Shown here: in pieces, positions 26,761-37,660 of the stretch | Layout: every line of letters begins with the position of its first letter | Position numbering within the stretch: position 1 is the first letter of the stretch | Source: Clostridium sp. C105KSO13 | GTDB taxonomy: Bacteria; Bacillota; Clostridia; Lachnospirales; Lachnospiraceae | Length of the DNA stretch: 64,000 nucleotides | NCBI RefSeq assembly: GCF_001517425.1 | Contig: NZ_FBWL01000167.1 | Coordinates: forward strand, 84,213-148,212 | Direction: 5' to 3' | Made by a program: the position numbers and the translations under genes | Notes under the pieces: model-generated | What the model saw: only the letters and a program-made list of their open reading frames with translations | Told to the model about the DNA's origin: nothing | The model's database searches: none

Positions 26761-29700
26761 ATGGCAAGAAAAATGAAGACCATGGACGGTAATCAGGCTG
26801 CGGCTCATGTTGCTTATGCATATACTGAAGTAGCTGCAATTTACCCGATCACCCCATCATCCGTTATGCCAGAACATATTGATGAGTGGGCAACAGAAGG
26901 AAGAGAGAATATTTTTGGACAAACTGTTAAGGTGACAGAGATGCAGTCTGAGGCAGGGGCAGCAGGAGCTGTACATGGCTCATTATCAGCCGGAGCTTTA
27001 ACGACCACATTTACGGCATCTCAGGGATTGCTTCTGATGATTCCAAACATATATAAAGTAGCAGGTGAACAATTACCGGGTGTATTCCATGTATCTGCAC
27101 GTGCAATTGCCAGCCATGCTCTTTCTATTTTCGGAGATCATTCCGACATTTACGCATGTCGTCAGACTGGTGCTGCTATGCTCTGTGAATCCAGTGTCCA
27201 GGAAGTAATGGATCTCGCACCGGTTGCTCACTGCGCAGCCTTAGAAGGTAAGCTCCCATTCATCAACTTCTTCGACGGATTCAGAACATCTCATGAGATT
27301 CAGAAGATTGAGACCTGGGAGTATGAAGACCTGAAAGATTTAGTGAATATGGACTCTATCGATGAATTCCGTGCACATGCCCTGAACCCAAATCATCCAT
27401 GTCTCAGAGGTTCTGCTCAGAATCCGGACATCTTCTTCCAGGCAAGAGAAGCAAGCAATTCATATTATGACGCTCTTCCAGGAGTTGTCCAGAAGTACAT
27501 GGACAAGGTTAATGAAAAGATCGGTACAGATTATAAATTATTCAATTACTACGGAGCACCGGATGCAGAGAGAGTCATTGTTGCCATGGGTTCTGCCTGT
27601 GATACAATTGAGGAGACTATTGATTATCTGCGTGCAGCAGGCGAGAAGGTCGGTGTTGTAAAAGTCCGTCTTTACAGACCATTCTGTGCAAAAGCACTTA
27701 TCGACGCTATTCCAGATACGGCAAAGACAATCAGTGTACTGGACAGAACAAAAGAGCCGGGAGCAATCGGAGAACCATTGTACCTGGATGTTGTTGCAGC
27801 CCTTAAAGGAAGCAAGTTTGATGCTGTACCTGTACTCTCAGGACGCTATGGATTAGGCTCCAAGGATACAACTCCGGCACAGATTGTTGCTGTATTTAAT
27901 AATAAAGATAAGAAAAGATTCACAATCGGTATTGTAGACGATGTGACAAATCTGTCACTGGATGTGAAGGAACCCCTTGTCACTACTCCGGAAGGAACAA
28001 TTAATTGTAAGTTCTGGGGACTTGGAGCAGATGGTACTGTAGGTGCCAATAAGAACTCCATCAAGATTATCGGCGATAACACAGACATGTATGCACAGGC
28101 ATATTTTGATTATGATTCCAAGAAGTCTGGCGGTATCACTATGTCTCACTTACGCTTTGGAAAGAAGCCAATCAAATCCACATACCTGATTACCCAGGCT
28201 AATTTTGTGGCATGCCACAATCCGTCTTATATTGACAGATATAACATGGTGCAGGAGTTGGTGGACGGAGGAACTTTCCTTTTGAACTGTTCCTGGGACA
28301 TGGAAGGTCTTGAGAAGCATTTACCCGGACAGGTAAAGGCTTATATTGCTAACCACGATATTAAATTCTACACAATCGATGGTATTGCACTTGGCAAAGA
28401 AATCGGACTTGGCGGACGTATCAATACAATTCTGCAGTCTGCATTCTTTAAACTTGCTGCTATTATTCCGGAGGAAGAGGCAATTACTCTGATGAAGGAA
28501 GCTGCAAAAGCTACCTACGGAAGAAAAGGTGACAAGATTGTACAGATGAACTATGAAGCCATCGACGCAGGCGCTAAGAAAGTTGTGGAAGTTAAAGTTC
28601 CTGACAGCTGGAAGAGTGCTGCCGAAGAGGGCCTTGCAACACCTCATGTAGGCCACGAAGCAGGTAAGGATGTCACTGATTTTGTTAAGAATATTCAAGC
28701 GAAAGTAAATGCTCAGGAAGGAAATTCACTTCCCGTATCCGCATTTACTGATTATGCAGACGGCTCCACACCATCCGGAACTGCCGCTTTCGAGAAGCGC
28801 GGTATTGCAGTAGATATTCCGATTTGGAAACCAGAGAACTGTATCCAGTGTAACCGCTGTGCATATGTCTGCCCTCATGCAGTTATCCGTCCGGTTGCAA
28901 TGACAGAAGAAGAAGCTGCCAACAGACCTGAGGGAATGGATACATTAGACATGATTGCTATGCCTAACATGAAATTCTCAATCGTGGTATCTGCTTATGA
29001 TTGTACAGGATGCGGCTCATGTGCTAACGTATGTCCCGGAAAGAAGGGCGAGAAAGCTCTTGTTCTTGAGAACATGGAAGAAAACGTGGGACGTCAGAAG
29101 TATTTCGATTACGCAAGACAGCTTCCTGTAAAACCGGAAGTCGTTGATAAATTTAAAGTAACTACAGTAAAGGGAAGCCAGTTCAGACAGCCGCTGCTTG
29201 AGTTCTCCGGAGCGTGTGCAGGCTGTGGTGAGACACCTTATGCAAGATTGGTTACACAGCTGTTTGGTGACAGAATGTATATTGCCAACGCAACAGGATG
29301 CTCATCCATCTGGGGTAACTCCTCACCGTCTACACCATACACTGTAACTGCGGCAGGCAAGGGACCGGCATGGTCTAACTCTCTGTTTGAAGATAACGCT
29401 GAATTCGGATATGGTATGCTGCTTGCGCAGAACACGATCAGAGGCAGAATGAAAGGTTATGTTGAGAACCTTGTTGAAAATTCAGGCAATGAGGATGTAA
29501 AAGCTGCGGCACAGGAATATCTGGATACATTCAGATCAGGAGCTGCAAACGGAACAGCCACGGATAAACTGGTAACAGCATTGGAAGCTTGTGACTGTGA
29601 TAATGAAAATAAAAAAGAACTGCTGAAAGCAAAAGATTTTCTTGCAAAGAAATCTCAGTGGATATTCGGTGGTGACGGCTGGGCTTATGATATTGGATTC

Positions 29701-30306
29701 GGCGGTCTTGACCATGTGATTGCAAGTGGTGAAGATATCAACATTATGGTATTCGATACAGAGGTTTATTCCAACACAGGCGGACAGTCCTCCAAATCTA
29801 CAAATCTGGGAGCTACAGCACAGTTTGCTGCAGGCGGTAAAGAGACCAGAAAGAAAGACCTTGCGGGAATCGCTATGAGCTATGGCTATGTATATGTGGC
29901 TCAGATTGCTATGGGTGCAGATTACAACCAGACTGTAAAGGCTATTACAGAAGCTGAGGCTTATCCTGGACCATCTGTGATTATTGCTTACTCTCCATGT
30001 ATCAACCATGGTATTAAGTCAGGTATGGGCAAGGCACAGACAGAAGAGCAGCTGGCTGTACAATGCGGATACTGGAATAACTTCAGATTTAATCCGGATG
30101 CAGAAGGCAATAAGTTCTTCCTTGACAGCAAAGAACCTAAGATGGAGAATTATCAGGAATTCCTTAACGGAGAAGTTCGTTACAACGCTCTCAAGAGAGC
30201 AAATCCTGAAAAAGCTGAAAATCTCTTCACTCAGAATGAGAAGATAGCGAAAGAAAAATATGCATATTTGCAGAAACTTGTAACACTTTACGGAGACGAA
30301 GAGTAA
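26761..30306 (+). CDS. nifJ: Pyruvate:ferredoxin (flavodoxin) oxidoreductase
   Basis: 1181-residue fused enzyme that oxidises pyruvate with CoA to acetyl-CoA and CO2, reducing ferredoxin; the main pyruvate exit in clostridial fermentation. The N-terminal domain has YPITPSSVMPEH. Two [4Fe-4S] motifs are at about residues 693 (CIQCNRCAYVCPHA) and 748 (CTGCGSCANVCPG); the proximal-cluster pair CAGCGETPY is near 818. The TPP site GGDGWAYDIGFGG with EVYSNTGGQSS completes the enzyme. RBS AAGGAGG precedes the ATG. Codon use is strongly biased, as expected for an abundant protein. Confidence 0.97.
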   Translation: MARKMKTMDGNQAAAHVAYAYTEVAAIYPITPSSVMPEHIDEWATEGRENIFGQTVKVTEMQSEAGAAGAVHGSLSAGALTTTFTASQGLLLMIPNIYKVAGEQLPGVFHVSARAIASHALSIFGDHSDIYACRQTGAAMLCESSVQEVMDLAPVAHCAALEGKLPFINFFDGFRTSHEIQKIETWEYEDLKDLVNMDSIDEFRAHALNPNHPCLRGSAQNPDIFFQAREASNSYYDALPGVVQKYMDKVNEKIGTDYKLFNYYGAPDAERVIVAMGSACDTIEETIDYLRAAGEKVGVVKVRLYRPFCAKALIDAIPDTAKTISVLDRTKEPGAIGEPLYLDVVAALKGSKFDAVPVLSGRYGLGSKDTTPAQIVAVFNNKDKKRFTIGIVDDVTNLSLDVKEPLVTTPEGTINCKFWGLGADGTVGANKNSIKIIGDNTDMYAQAYFDYDSKKSGGITMSHLRFGKKPIKSTYLITQANFVACHNPSYIDRYNMVQELVDGGTFLLNCSWDMEGLEKHLPGQVKAYIANHDIKFYTIDGIALGKEIGLGGRINTILQSAFFKLAAIIPEEEAITLMKEAAKATYGRKGDKIVQMNYEAIDAGAKKVVEVKVPDSWKSAAEEGLATPHVGHEAGKDVTDFVKNIQAKVNAQEGNSLPVSAFTDYADGSTPSGTAAFEKRGIAVDIPIWKPENCIQCNRCAYVCPHAVIRPVAMTEEEAANRPEGMDTLDMIAMPNMKFSIVVSAYDCTGCGSCANVCPGKKGEKALVLENMEENVGRQKYFDYARQLPVKPEVVDKFKVTTVKGSQFRQPLLEFSGACAGCGETPYARLVTQLFGDRMYIANATGCSSIWGNSSPSTPYTVTAAGKGPAWSNSLFEDNAEFGYGMLLAQNTIRGRMKGYVENLVENSGNEDVKAAAQEYLDTFRSGAANGTATDKLVTALEACDCDNENKKELLKAKDFLAKKSQWIFGGDGWAYDIGFGGLDHVIASGEDINIMVFDTEVYSNTGGQSSKSTNLGATAQFAAGGKETRKKDLAGIAMSYGYVYVAQIAMGADYNQTVKAITEAEAYPGPSVIIAYSPCINHGIKSGMGKAQTEEQLAVQCGYWNNFRFNPDAEGNKFFLDSKEPKMENYQEFLNGEVRYNALKRANPEKAENLFTQNEKIAKEKYAYLQKLVTLYGDEE

Positions 30307-30736
30307 GAAGGCTGTTGCAAAAGTAGTAAATCCGCCCCTATGTAGGTGGAGCTGTAAAAAGGCCTTTAAAATTTAGGCCCCCAACTAAACGTAACGAAAT
30401 ATTATCCTCATATAGGAGATAGAATAGTTCCTATATGGGGATATTTTTTATTTATGTTGAGAAATCAGAAATTGGCATCAGTATTCTATATTTTGACTCA
30501 AAAGTATAGCTTACAATTAAGCCGTATTGGTAAATCCATTTCATAAAAGATAAGCTATAGGAATAATTTTAAAATAATAGTTAAATCTATATTTAGATTA
30601 AAATTTTTTGAAATAATAGAAATAATATTTAAGTTATGTTTACTTTTTTACATACATATGTTATATTATTATCAAATAGGGGATTGATTTTGAGAAATTA
30701 GTAGAATGCTTTTAACAAAAGAGAGGATGTGATAAT
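30307..30736 (+). other. 430-bp AT-rich gap without a gene
   Basis: Starts just after nifJ with GGCTGTTGCAAAA, which resembles terminal repeats of some insertion sequences, and GGCCT/AGGCC arms at 30361-30379; no transposase is present. A strong terminator sits at 30403-30450. The remaining 280 bases are about 75% A+T and show no convincing coding frame, only the upstream region of the next gene. Confidence 0.5.
30403..30450 (+). terminator. Strong rho-independent terminator downstream of nifJ
   Basis: A 15-base stem: 30403-30417 (TATCCTCATATAGGA) pairs with 30429-30443 with a single G-U, followed by TTTTTTATTT. It lies about 100 bases after the nifJ stop. Confidence 0.85.
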
Positions 30737-31252
30737 GTGAGACGGAGATTAATTAGCTTTACAATTATGTTATGTTTAGTTTTTGGCTTTAGCATAACTA
30801 CTTTTGCACATGATGAAACACAAGGAAAGGGAGTTAAGTTCAAAACGATTGAGGAGTACAATGAGACTGGTCGATTTTTACAACCTAATGAAGCACTTGT
30901 GGATGAAAATGGACTCATGCTTACAACTCCAACAGCGAATGTATCCCCAGAACCTTTGTATATTCCTTGTCCTGTTTTCGGTGGTAAACATCAAATGGTC
31001 GCGCGCGGATTTGGTGATGTTTATGTGGATGGTGTCCGTAAAATTCAGGGTGGGCATTGCACACAGTGTACATATTGTGGTGATGTAATCATTAGTGAAA
31101 ATGTTCCCTATCAAAGTAACTATTTGGGATATTATGGATATGTAAATTATCCGTATGATGTGACTACTTATACAATAATGTATACAGATAGCCTTTGGTT
31201 TTCTAGTAATTGGAAGACGGATCCATTTTTTGAAAGTTTTCAATTTTTATAA
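30737..31252 (+). CDS. Unrecognised secreted protein with CxxCxxC motif
   Basis: 171 residues, no family recognised. A clear signal peptide (MRRRLISFTIMLCLVFGFSI, cleavage probably after TTFA) is followed by a mature part with few landmarks: PCPVFGGKHQMVARGFGDVY and GGHCTQCTYCGD, a CxxCxxC cluster that could bind a metal or form disulfides, then a Tyr-rich C-terminus. The start is the GTG at 30737 preceded by GAGAGGATG. Base composition is clearly more AT-rich than the flanking housekeeping genes, which suggests transfer. It is upstream of a second unrecognised exported or anchored protein. Confidence 0.65.
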   Translation: MRRRLISFTIMLCLVFGFSITTFAHDETQGKGVKFKTIEEYNETGRFLQPNEALVDENGLMLTTPTANVSPEPLYIPCPVFGGKHQMVARGFGDVYVDGVRKIQGGHCTQCTYCGDVIISENVPYQSNYLGYYGYVNYPYDVTTYTIMYTDSLWFSSNWKTDPFFESFQFL

Positions 31253-31317
31253 ACGATAATTTAGATACAGGTGATTTCTTAGTACAGTTGCTTTATATTT
31301 CCAGGAGGATATAAATC

Positions 31318-31833
31318 ATGCCGAAAACCAATATATTCAGAATAATCATAACAATTTGTATTATAGCAATAATCGGAGTGGGTATTTATTTTGTCCTGCC
31401 CAGAGATACTAAGCAGATTAAAGATTTTGTGAGTCAATGGTTCACTAAGTCAGAAAGCAACACCCGTATGTATAATGAACTGAAAGAAAATGCAACTCAT
31501 ATTGGTACAAATGAGAATGACGAAGATACAAGCTCTAGTGCAGCCAAAGATTCCAAAAAAGTCTTAAAAGAGTACTATGGAAAATATTTAAATGATCAGG
31601 CAATAGACGATTTTATAAAGTATTCTACTATATCACTTAATCTCGAAATGAACTATGAAGACTATAAAGCGTCAAGGGTTGAGGTGAAAAAGGAAAGTAA
31701 CGGATACACTTTTACAGCATACGTGAAAATAACAAAAGATTCTCAGGAAAAGGATACTATGATTTCTGGCAAAGTGCAGATGAAGGATAAGAAAATTAAT
31801 TGGTTACAGCTGACAGATATAGGCGATTTTTAG
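31318..31833 (+). CDS. Unrecognised membrane-anchored protein
   Basis: 171 residues, no family recognised. One N-terminal membrane helix (IFRIIITICIIAIIGVGIYF) acts as a signal anchor; the rest is polar, with an Asn/Asp/Ser-rich linker (THIGTNENDEDTSSSAAKDS) and a compact alpha/beta-looking tail (YTFTAYVKITKD, INWLQLTDIGDF). It may be a small periplasmic-side or extracytoplasmic domain. AGGAGG lies 10 bases before the ATG. The neighbour upstream is also exported; no shared regulation can be shown. Confidence 0.65.
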   Translation: MPKTNIFRIIITICIIAIIGVGIYFVLPRDTKQIKDFVSQWFTKSESNTRMYNELKENATHIGTNENDEDTSSSAAKDSKKVLKEYYGKYLNDQAIDDFIKYSTISLNLEMNYEDYKASRVEVKKESNGYTFTAYVKITKDSQEKDTMISGKVQMKDKKINWLQLTDIGDF

Positions 31834-31842
31834 GGAAAACAG

Positions 31843-31907
31843 CAATTTAAAAAGATGGGGCTCTGCGAAATAGAGGAATGGTTCTCTGTTTTCAGTGCCC
31901 TATCTTT
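31843..31907 (-). terminator. Terminator hairpin after the CorA-like gene
   Basis: AAAGATGGGGC (31851-31861) pairs with GCCCTATCTTT (31897-31907) with one G-U. On the minus strand it is followed by TTTAAATTGC, so it fits the end of the CorA-like transcript; it may also slow transcription from the plus strand. Confidence 0.55.
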
Positions 31908-31921
31908 GCATCTAAAAGGAG

Positions 31922-32845
31922 TTAATTAAACCAATTTTTTATTTTAAACAGCCAGATTTCCACCAGTACAATCAGGAGACTTAAGACACAAATGATGATG
32001 TAACCATATGGCGAGTCGAGCTCTGGCATATGTGTAAAGTTCATGCCGTACCATCCGGCAATGAGAGACAGGGGCATGAAGATTGTGGTGACGATTGTTA
32101 GAAATTTCATAATCTGGTTCTGATGCATGTCAACCTGAGTCTGGTGCATTTCCCTTAATTGCATGGAATATTCCTTGAGCATCTGCACGTTTGAATATAG
32201 CCGTTCGGCTTTGGCTGTGAACAGACCAAACAAGGGGGCGGCGGATTCTTTTGTTTTAGAAAGCGGACCTTCCTCCAGGTCTTCCCCCATATCCTGGAGC
32301 TGTTCATAAAAAGCTCCAAGGGCAGCCAGTTCTTTTCTTATCAGCAATATTCTGCGGTTAAAAGAAGAATCGTTCTTTTTCAGGATGTCTTCCTCCAGGT
32401 GGGTGAGCATTTCCTCAAAATGTTGAAGAAAAAAAACATCGTCCTTAATCAGATATTGTAGAAAAGCAAGAAAAAAGTGAGCAATCGATCTTGCGTCTGA
32501 CAAAGGATAATCTTCCATTTGCTTTAGGATTGGAGGAATAAAATTATGTTCATCGACAAATATTAATTCAGAATCTGTCATATAAAAGACAAATGAAGAA
32601 AAGCCTTTCTGTTGTTTTCCCCTGGGGGGAATCGAAAGGGTGCCGATTGTAAGACCATTCATTACGTCGGCTTTGCAATAGTGAATATGAGAAAGGCTGG
32701 CCTTAAGCATACGGTAATGTTCTGTCCCCCGGAATTGCTGATCATACTCATCAGAAGTCAGGACTGTAATAGCCCCGCATTTTTCTGGTAGTTTGGCAGA
32801 TACCGGAAGAGAAATTAATTTTTCTTTCAGAAAATATCTTATCAT
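31922..32845 (-). CDS. CorA-like divalent cation transporter
   Basis: About 307 residues. A soluble N-terminal part with long charged helices (HFEEMLTHLEEDILKKN) is followed by two C-terminal membrane helices and the pore signature in LIAGWYGMNFTHMPELDSPYG (the GMN motif of CorA Mg2+ channels). I place the start at the ATG 32845 (MIRYFLKEKL) behind AAAAGGATG; alternatives are ATG 32857 and ATG 32884, the latter also with AAGGA nine bases before it. Mg2+ is the usual substrate, with Ni2+ or Co2+ also possible. Confidence 0.88.
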   Translation of the reverse strand: MIRYFLKEKLISLPVSAKLPEKCGAITVLTSDEYDQQFRGTEHYRMLKASLSHIHYCKADVMNGLTIGTLSIPPRGKQQKGFSSFVFYMTDSELIFVDEHNFIPPILKQMEDYPLSDARSIAHFFLAFLQYLIKDDVFFLQHFEEMLTHLEEDILKKNDSSFNRRILLIRKELAALGAFYEQLQDMGEDLEEGPLSKTKESAAPLFGLFTAKAERLYSNVQMLKEYSMQLREMHQTQVDMHQNQIMKFLTIVTTIFMPLSLIAGWYGMNFTHMPELDSPYGYIIICVLSLLIVLVEIWLFKIKNWFN

Positions 32846-32974
32846 AATATAAAACATCCTTTTCTGTGAATTTACTATTATCATATCCACGTGTCCTTAA
32901 ATTTTCAACCCCAATTTAGTAAAAATACTGTTTTCAGGTAACAGTTTACCCATCAACTCGATTGTATGGGACTA

Positions 32975-33003
32975 TTAACAAATTTTGGAGAGAGATGTAT
33001 AAT
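32975..33003 (+). promoter_or_regulatory. Promoter of glpK
   Basis: TTAACA (32975-32980), 17-base spacer, TATAAT (32998-33003), about 53 bases before the start. No catabolite-response element was recognised. Confidence 0.6.
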
Positions 33004-33005
33004 GA

Positions 33006-34559
<1,554 letters not shown>

Positions 34560-34587
34560 ATAAATACAGCCCCTTTTATTGTGAAGG

Positions 34588-34695
34588 GTATTTATGGTAT
34601 AATGCTCTTACTTGGCGAGGTATTTGCGAGCCTAGAAAGACATATACCTAAGCACTTAGCGAGGTACTTACGAGCTTAGTATTTATGGTATAATG
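34588..34695 (+). repeat. Duplicated promoter-like and GCGAG repeats upstream of the M16C gene
   Basis: A 17-mer GTATTTATGGTATAATG occurs at 34588-34604 and again, identical, at 34679-34695. Each contains TATAAT. Between them a 26-mer starting ACTTGGCGAGGTATTT (34610-34635) recurs at 34654-34679 with four mismatches. The layout is an imperfect duplication of an approximately 91- and 44-base period block, and the second TATAAT is a plausible -10 for the peptidase gene. Confidence 0.75.
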
Positions 34696-34723
34696 AGGAA
34701 ATCGTATGAAGGAGAGGTAATGT

Positions 34724-37651
34724 ATGGAAATTTTTGATTTGAAGACATATGAGATGATACAAAAAGAAGACTTATCCGATTTAAATTCAAAAGGATATCT
34801 GCTGAGACATAAAAAGAGCGGAGCTCGTGTTCTGCTGATGGAAAATGACGATGATAACAAAGTTTTTTCAATCGGTTTTAGGACTCCGACGACTGACAGC
34901 ACCGGAGTGCCACATATTATGGAGCATTCTGTACTGTGTGGCTCAAAGGACTTCCCAGTCAAAGATCCTTTTGTAGAACTTGTAAAGGGTTCCTTGAATA
35001 CTTTTTTGAATGCTATGACCTATCCTGATAAAACTGTCTACCCGATTGCAAGCTGCAATGACACGGATTTCCAGAATCTGATGCATGTATATATGGATGC
35101 AGTATTTTACCCTAATATATACCGGTATGAAGAGATTTTCCGCCAGGAAGGCTGGAGCTACAAGCTGGATTCAGCAGATGGCAGACTGGAGTACAACGGT
35201 GTCGTCTATAATGAGATGAAGGGAGCATTTTCATCACCGGAGGGAGTGCTGGACCGGATGATTCTGAATTCTCTTTTTCCGGACACTACCTATGCAAATG
35301 AATCGGGAGGAGACCCGGAGGTGATTCCGGAGCTGACGTACGAGCAATTTCTGAATTTCCACAGAAAATACTATCACCCGTCCAACAGCTATATTTATCT
35401 CTATGGCAATATGGATATGGAAGAAAAGCTGAACTGGCTGGACAAGGAGTATTTAAGTTCGTTTGAGAAGATTGAAGTGAATTCGGAGATTGGATATCAG
35501 AGGCCCTTTGACCGTGTGAAAGAATTTGAGATGGAGTATTCTATTTCAAGTGAGGAAACAGAAGAGGACAATACGTATCTCTCTTACAACAAAGTGATTG
35601 GAACAAGCCTTGATGAAAAGCTCTATTTGGCATTTGAAATACTGGATTATGCACTTTTGTCGGCTCCGGGGGCACCGCTGAAGAAAGCCCTGGTGGATGC
35701 AGGAATCGGTAAGGATATTATGGGTTCCTATGACAATGGAATTTACCAGCCTATTTTCTCTGTTGTTGCAAAGAATGCAAATTTAGAGCAGAAAGAGAAG
35801 TTCATTTCTGTAATAGAAGATACATTGAAAGATATTGTGAAGAATGGAATGGACAAGAAGGCATTGGAAGCTGGAATCAATTATTACGAGTTCCGGTTCA
35901 GGGAAGCAGATTTCGGTAACTTTCCAAAGGGGCTAATGTATGGACTCCAGATATTTGACAGCTGGCTTTACGATGAGAACAAGCCATTTATTCATATGCA
36001 GGCGATTCCTACCTTTGAGTTTCTGAAGGCTCAGATCGGTACAGCTTATTTTGAATCCCTGATTCAGACCTATATTCTTGATAATACACATGCCTCCATA
36101 GTTGTTGTAAAACCGGAAAAAGGACGCACAGTACGGCTGGATAAAGAGCTGGACGAAAAATTACAGAAATATAAGGAAAGTTTAAGCTCAGAGGAAATTG
36201 ACAAGCTGATAAAAGATACAGAAAAGCTGCTGGCTTATCAGGAAGAGGAATCACCGAAAGAAGAACTTGAAAAGATACCCGTTCTCAACAGAGAGGATAT
36301 TTCAAGGGAGATTGCACCCATATACAATGAAGAAAAAGAAGTGGACGGCATCAAGCTGCTGCACCACAATGTGAATACAAACGGTATCGGATATGTTACA
36401 TTGATGTTTGATTTGTCCGAAGTTCCGGAGGAAAAGCTCCCTTACGCTGGATTGCTGCAATCTGTATTGGGGCTGATTGATACGACAAACTATGAATATG
36501 GCGATCTTTTCAATGAAATCAATGTCCATACCGGAGGAATCGGTTCCTCTCTGGAGCTGTATGCCGATGTGACGAAAGTAAAAGAAAAAGAGTTCCGGAC
36601 TACTTTTGAAATTAAAGGGAAAGCCCTGTATCCAAAGATAGATGTGATGTTTACAATGATGCGTGAGATTATGATGGAAACAAAGCTGGAGGATGTGAAG
36701 CGTTTGAAAGAGATCCTTTCTATGTTGAAATCCCGGCTTCAGATGGGCTTTCAGTCATCTGGCCATACAACAGCTGCCCTGCGCGCGTTATCCTACGACT
36801 CCCCCCTGGCCAAATTCAAGGATGATACGGATGGAATCGGGTTTTATCAGCTTGTAAAAGATGTTGAAGAAAATTTTGAAGAAAGGAAAGAAGAGCTGAT
36901 ATCCAATCTAAAAGAGATTGCAGTAAACATTTTCCGGGCTGATAACATGATGGTCAGTTATACGTCAGAGGAAGAAGGGCTGGAACCTATATTTGAGCAA
37001 ATTAAAAGGGTAAAGACATCCCTGCATGAAGAAGATAAGACTGGTAATTCACCCTGTGTTATACACTGTAAGAAAAGAAATGAAGGCCTGAAAACATCCT
37101 CCAAGGTTCAGTATGTTGCAAGGGTGGGGAATTTCATTGATCACGGCGCAGTATATAACGGTGCTCTGCAAATACTAAAAGTTATTTTAAGTTACGACTA
37201 CCTGTGGCAGAATCTCCGTGTAAAGGGCGGTGCATATGGATGCATGAGCAGCTTTAATCGAATTGGTGAGGGATATTTTATCTCCTATCGGGATCCGAAT
37301 CTGAAGAGAACAATGGAAGTTTACGAAGGTATAGTAGATTATCTCAAAAACTTTACAGTCGACGAGAGAGATATGACAAAGTATATTATTGGAACAATCA
37401 GTAATATTGACCGTCCTATGACCCCCGCAGCCAAGGGAGACCGATCCATGAATCTTTACATGAATCACGTGACGGCAGAAATGATTCAAAAAGAACGTAT
37501 GGAAATTCTTGAGGCAGACCAGGAAGATATCCGCAGACTTTCCAAGGTAGTAGAAGCAGTTCTCTCAGCGAATCAGTTTTGTGTAATCGGAAATGAAGAA
37601 AAGATAGAAGAGGAAAAAGAGATGTTTGGTGAAGTAAAGGTATTATTCTAA
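34724..37651 (+). CDS. M16C family zinc peptidase (presequence-protease-like)
   Basis: 975-residue insulinase-superfamily peptidase of the long M16C type, thought to clear peptides in the cytoplasm. The inverted zinc motif HxxEH is HIMEHSVLCGS near residue 65, followed by PFVELVKGSLNTFLNAMTYPDKTVYPIAS and VVYNEMKGAFSSPEGV, which provide the remaining active-site parts. Four homologous half-domains are expected from the length. GGAGAGG precedes the ATG. It ends 10 bases before era. Confidence 0.93.
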   Translation: MEIFDLKTYEMIQKEDLSDLNSKGYLLRHKKSGARVLLMENDDDNKVFSIGFRTPTTDSTGVPHIMEHSVLCGSKDFPVKDPFVELVKGSLNTFLNAMTYPDKTVYPIASCNDTDFQNLMHVYMDAVFYPNIYRYEEIFRQEGWSYKLDSADGRLEYNGVVYNEMKGAFSSPEGVLDRMILNSLFPDTTYANESGGDPEVIPELTYEQFLNFHRKYYHPSNSYIYLYGNMDMEEKLNWLDKEYLSSFEKIEVNSEIGYQRPFDRVKEFEMEYSISSEETEEDNTYLSYNKVIGTSLDEKLYLAFEILDYALLSAPGAPLKKALVDAGIGKDIMGSYDNGIYQPIFSVVAKNANLEQKEKFISVIEDTLKDIVKNGMDKKALEAGINYYEFRFREADFGNFPKGLMYGLQIFDSWLYDENKPFIHMQAIPTFEFLKAQIGTAYFESLIQTYILDNTHASIVVVKPEKGRTVRLDKELDEKLQKYKESLSSEEIDKLIKDTEKLLAYQEEESPKEELEKIPVLNREDISREIAPIYNEEKEVDGIKLLHHNVNTNGIGYVTLMFDLSEVPEEKLPYAGLLQSVLGLIDTTNYEYGDLFNEINVHTGGIGSSLELYADVTKVKEKEFRTTFEIKGKALYPKIDVMFTMMREIMMETKLEDVKRLKEILSMLKSRLQMGFQSSGHTTAALRALSYDSPLAKFKDDTDGIGFYQLVKDVEENFEERKEELISNLKEIAVNIFRADNMMVSYTSEEEGLEPIFEQIKRVKTSLHEEDKTGNSPCVIHCKKRNEGLKTSSKVQYVARVGNFIDHGAVYNGALQILKVILSYDYLWQNLRVKGGAYGCMSSFNRIGEGYFISYRDPNLKRTMEVYEGIVDYLKNFTVDERDMTKYIIGTISNIDRPMTPAAKGDRSMNLYMNHVTAEMIQKERMEILEADQEDIRRLSKVVEAVLSANQFCVIGNEEKIEEEKEMFGEVKVLF

Positions 37652-37660
37652 GGAGGATGA

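Noticed and set aside
34610..34679. Start of a CRISPR array
   Set aside because: Only two diverged repeats with one spacer-sized gap, no cas genes in the window, and the repeats differ at four of 26 positions.
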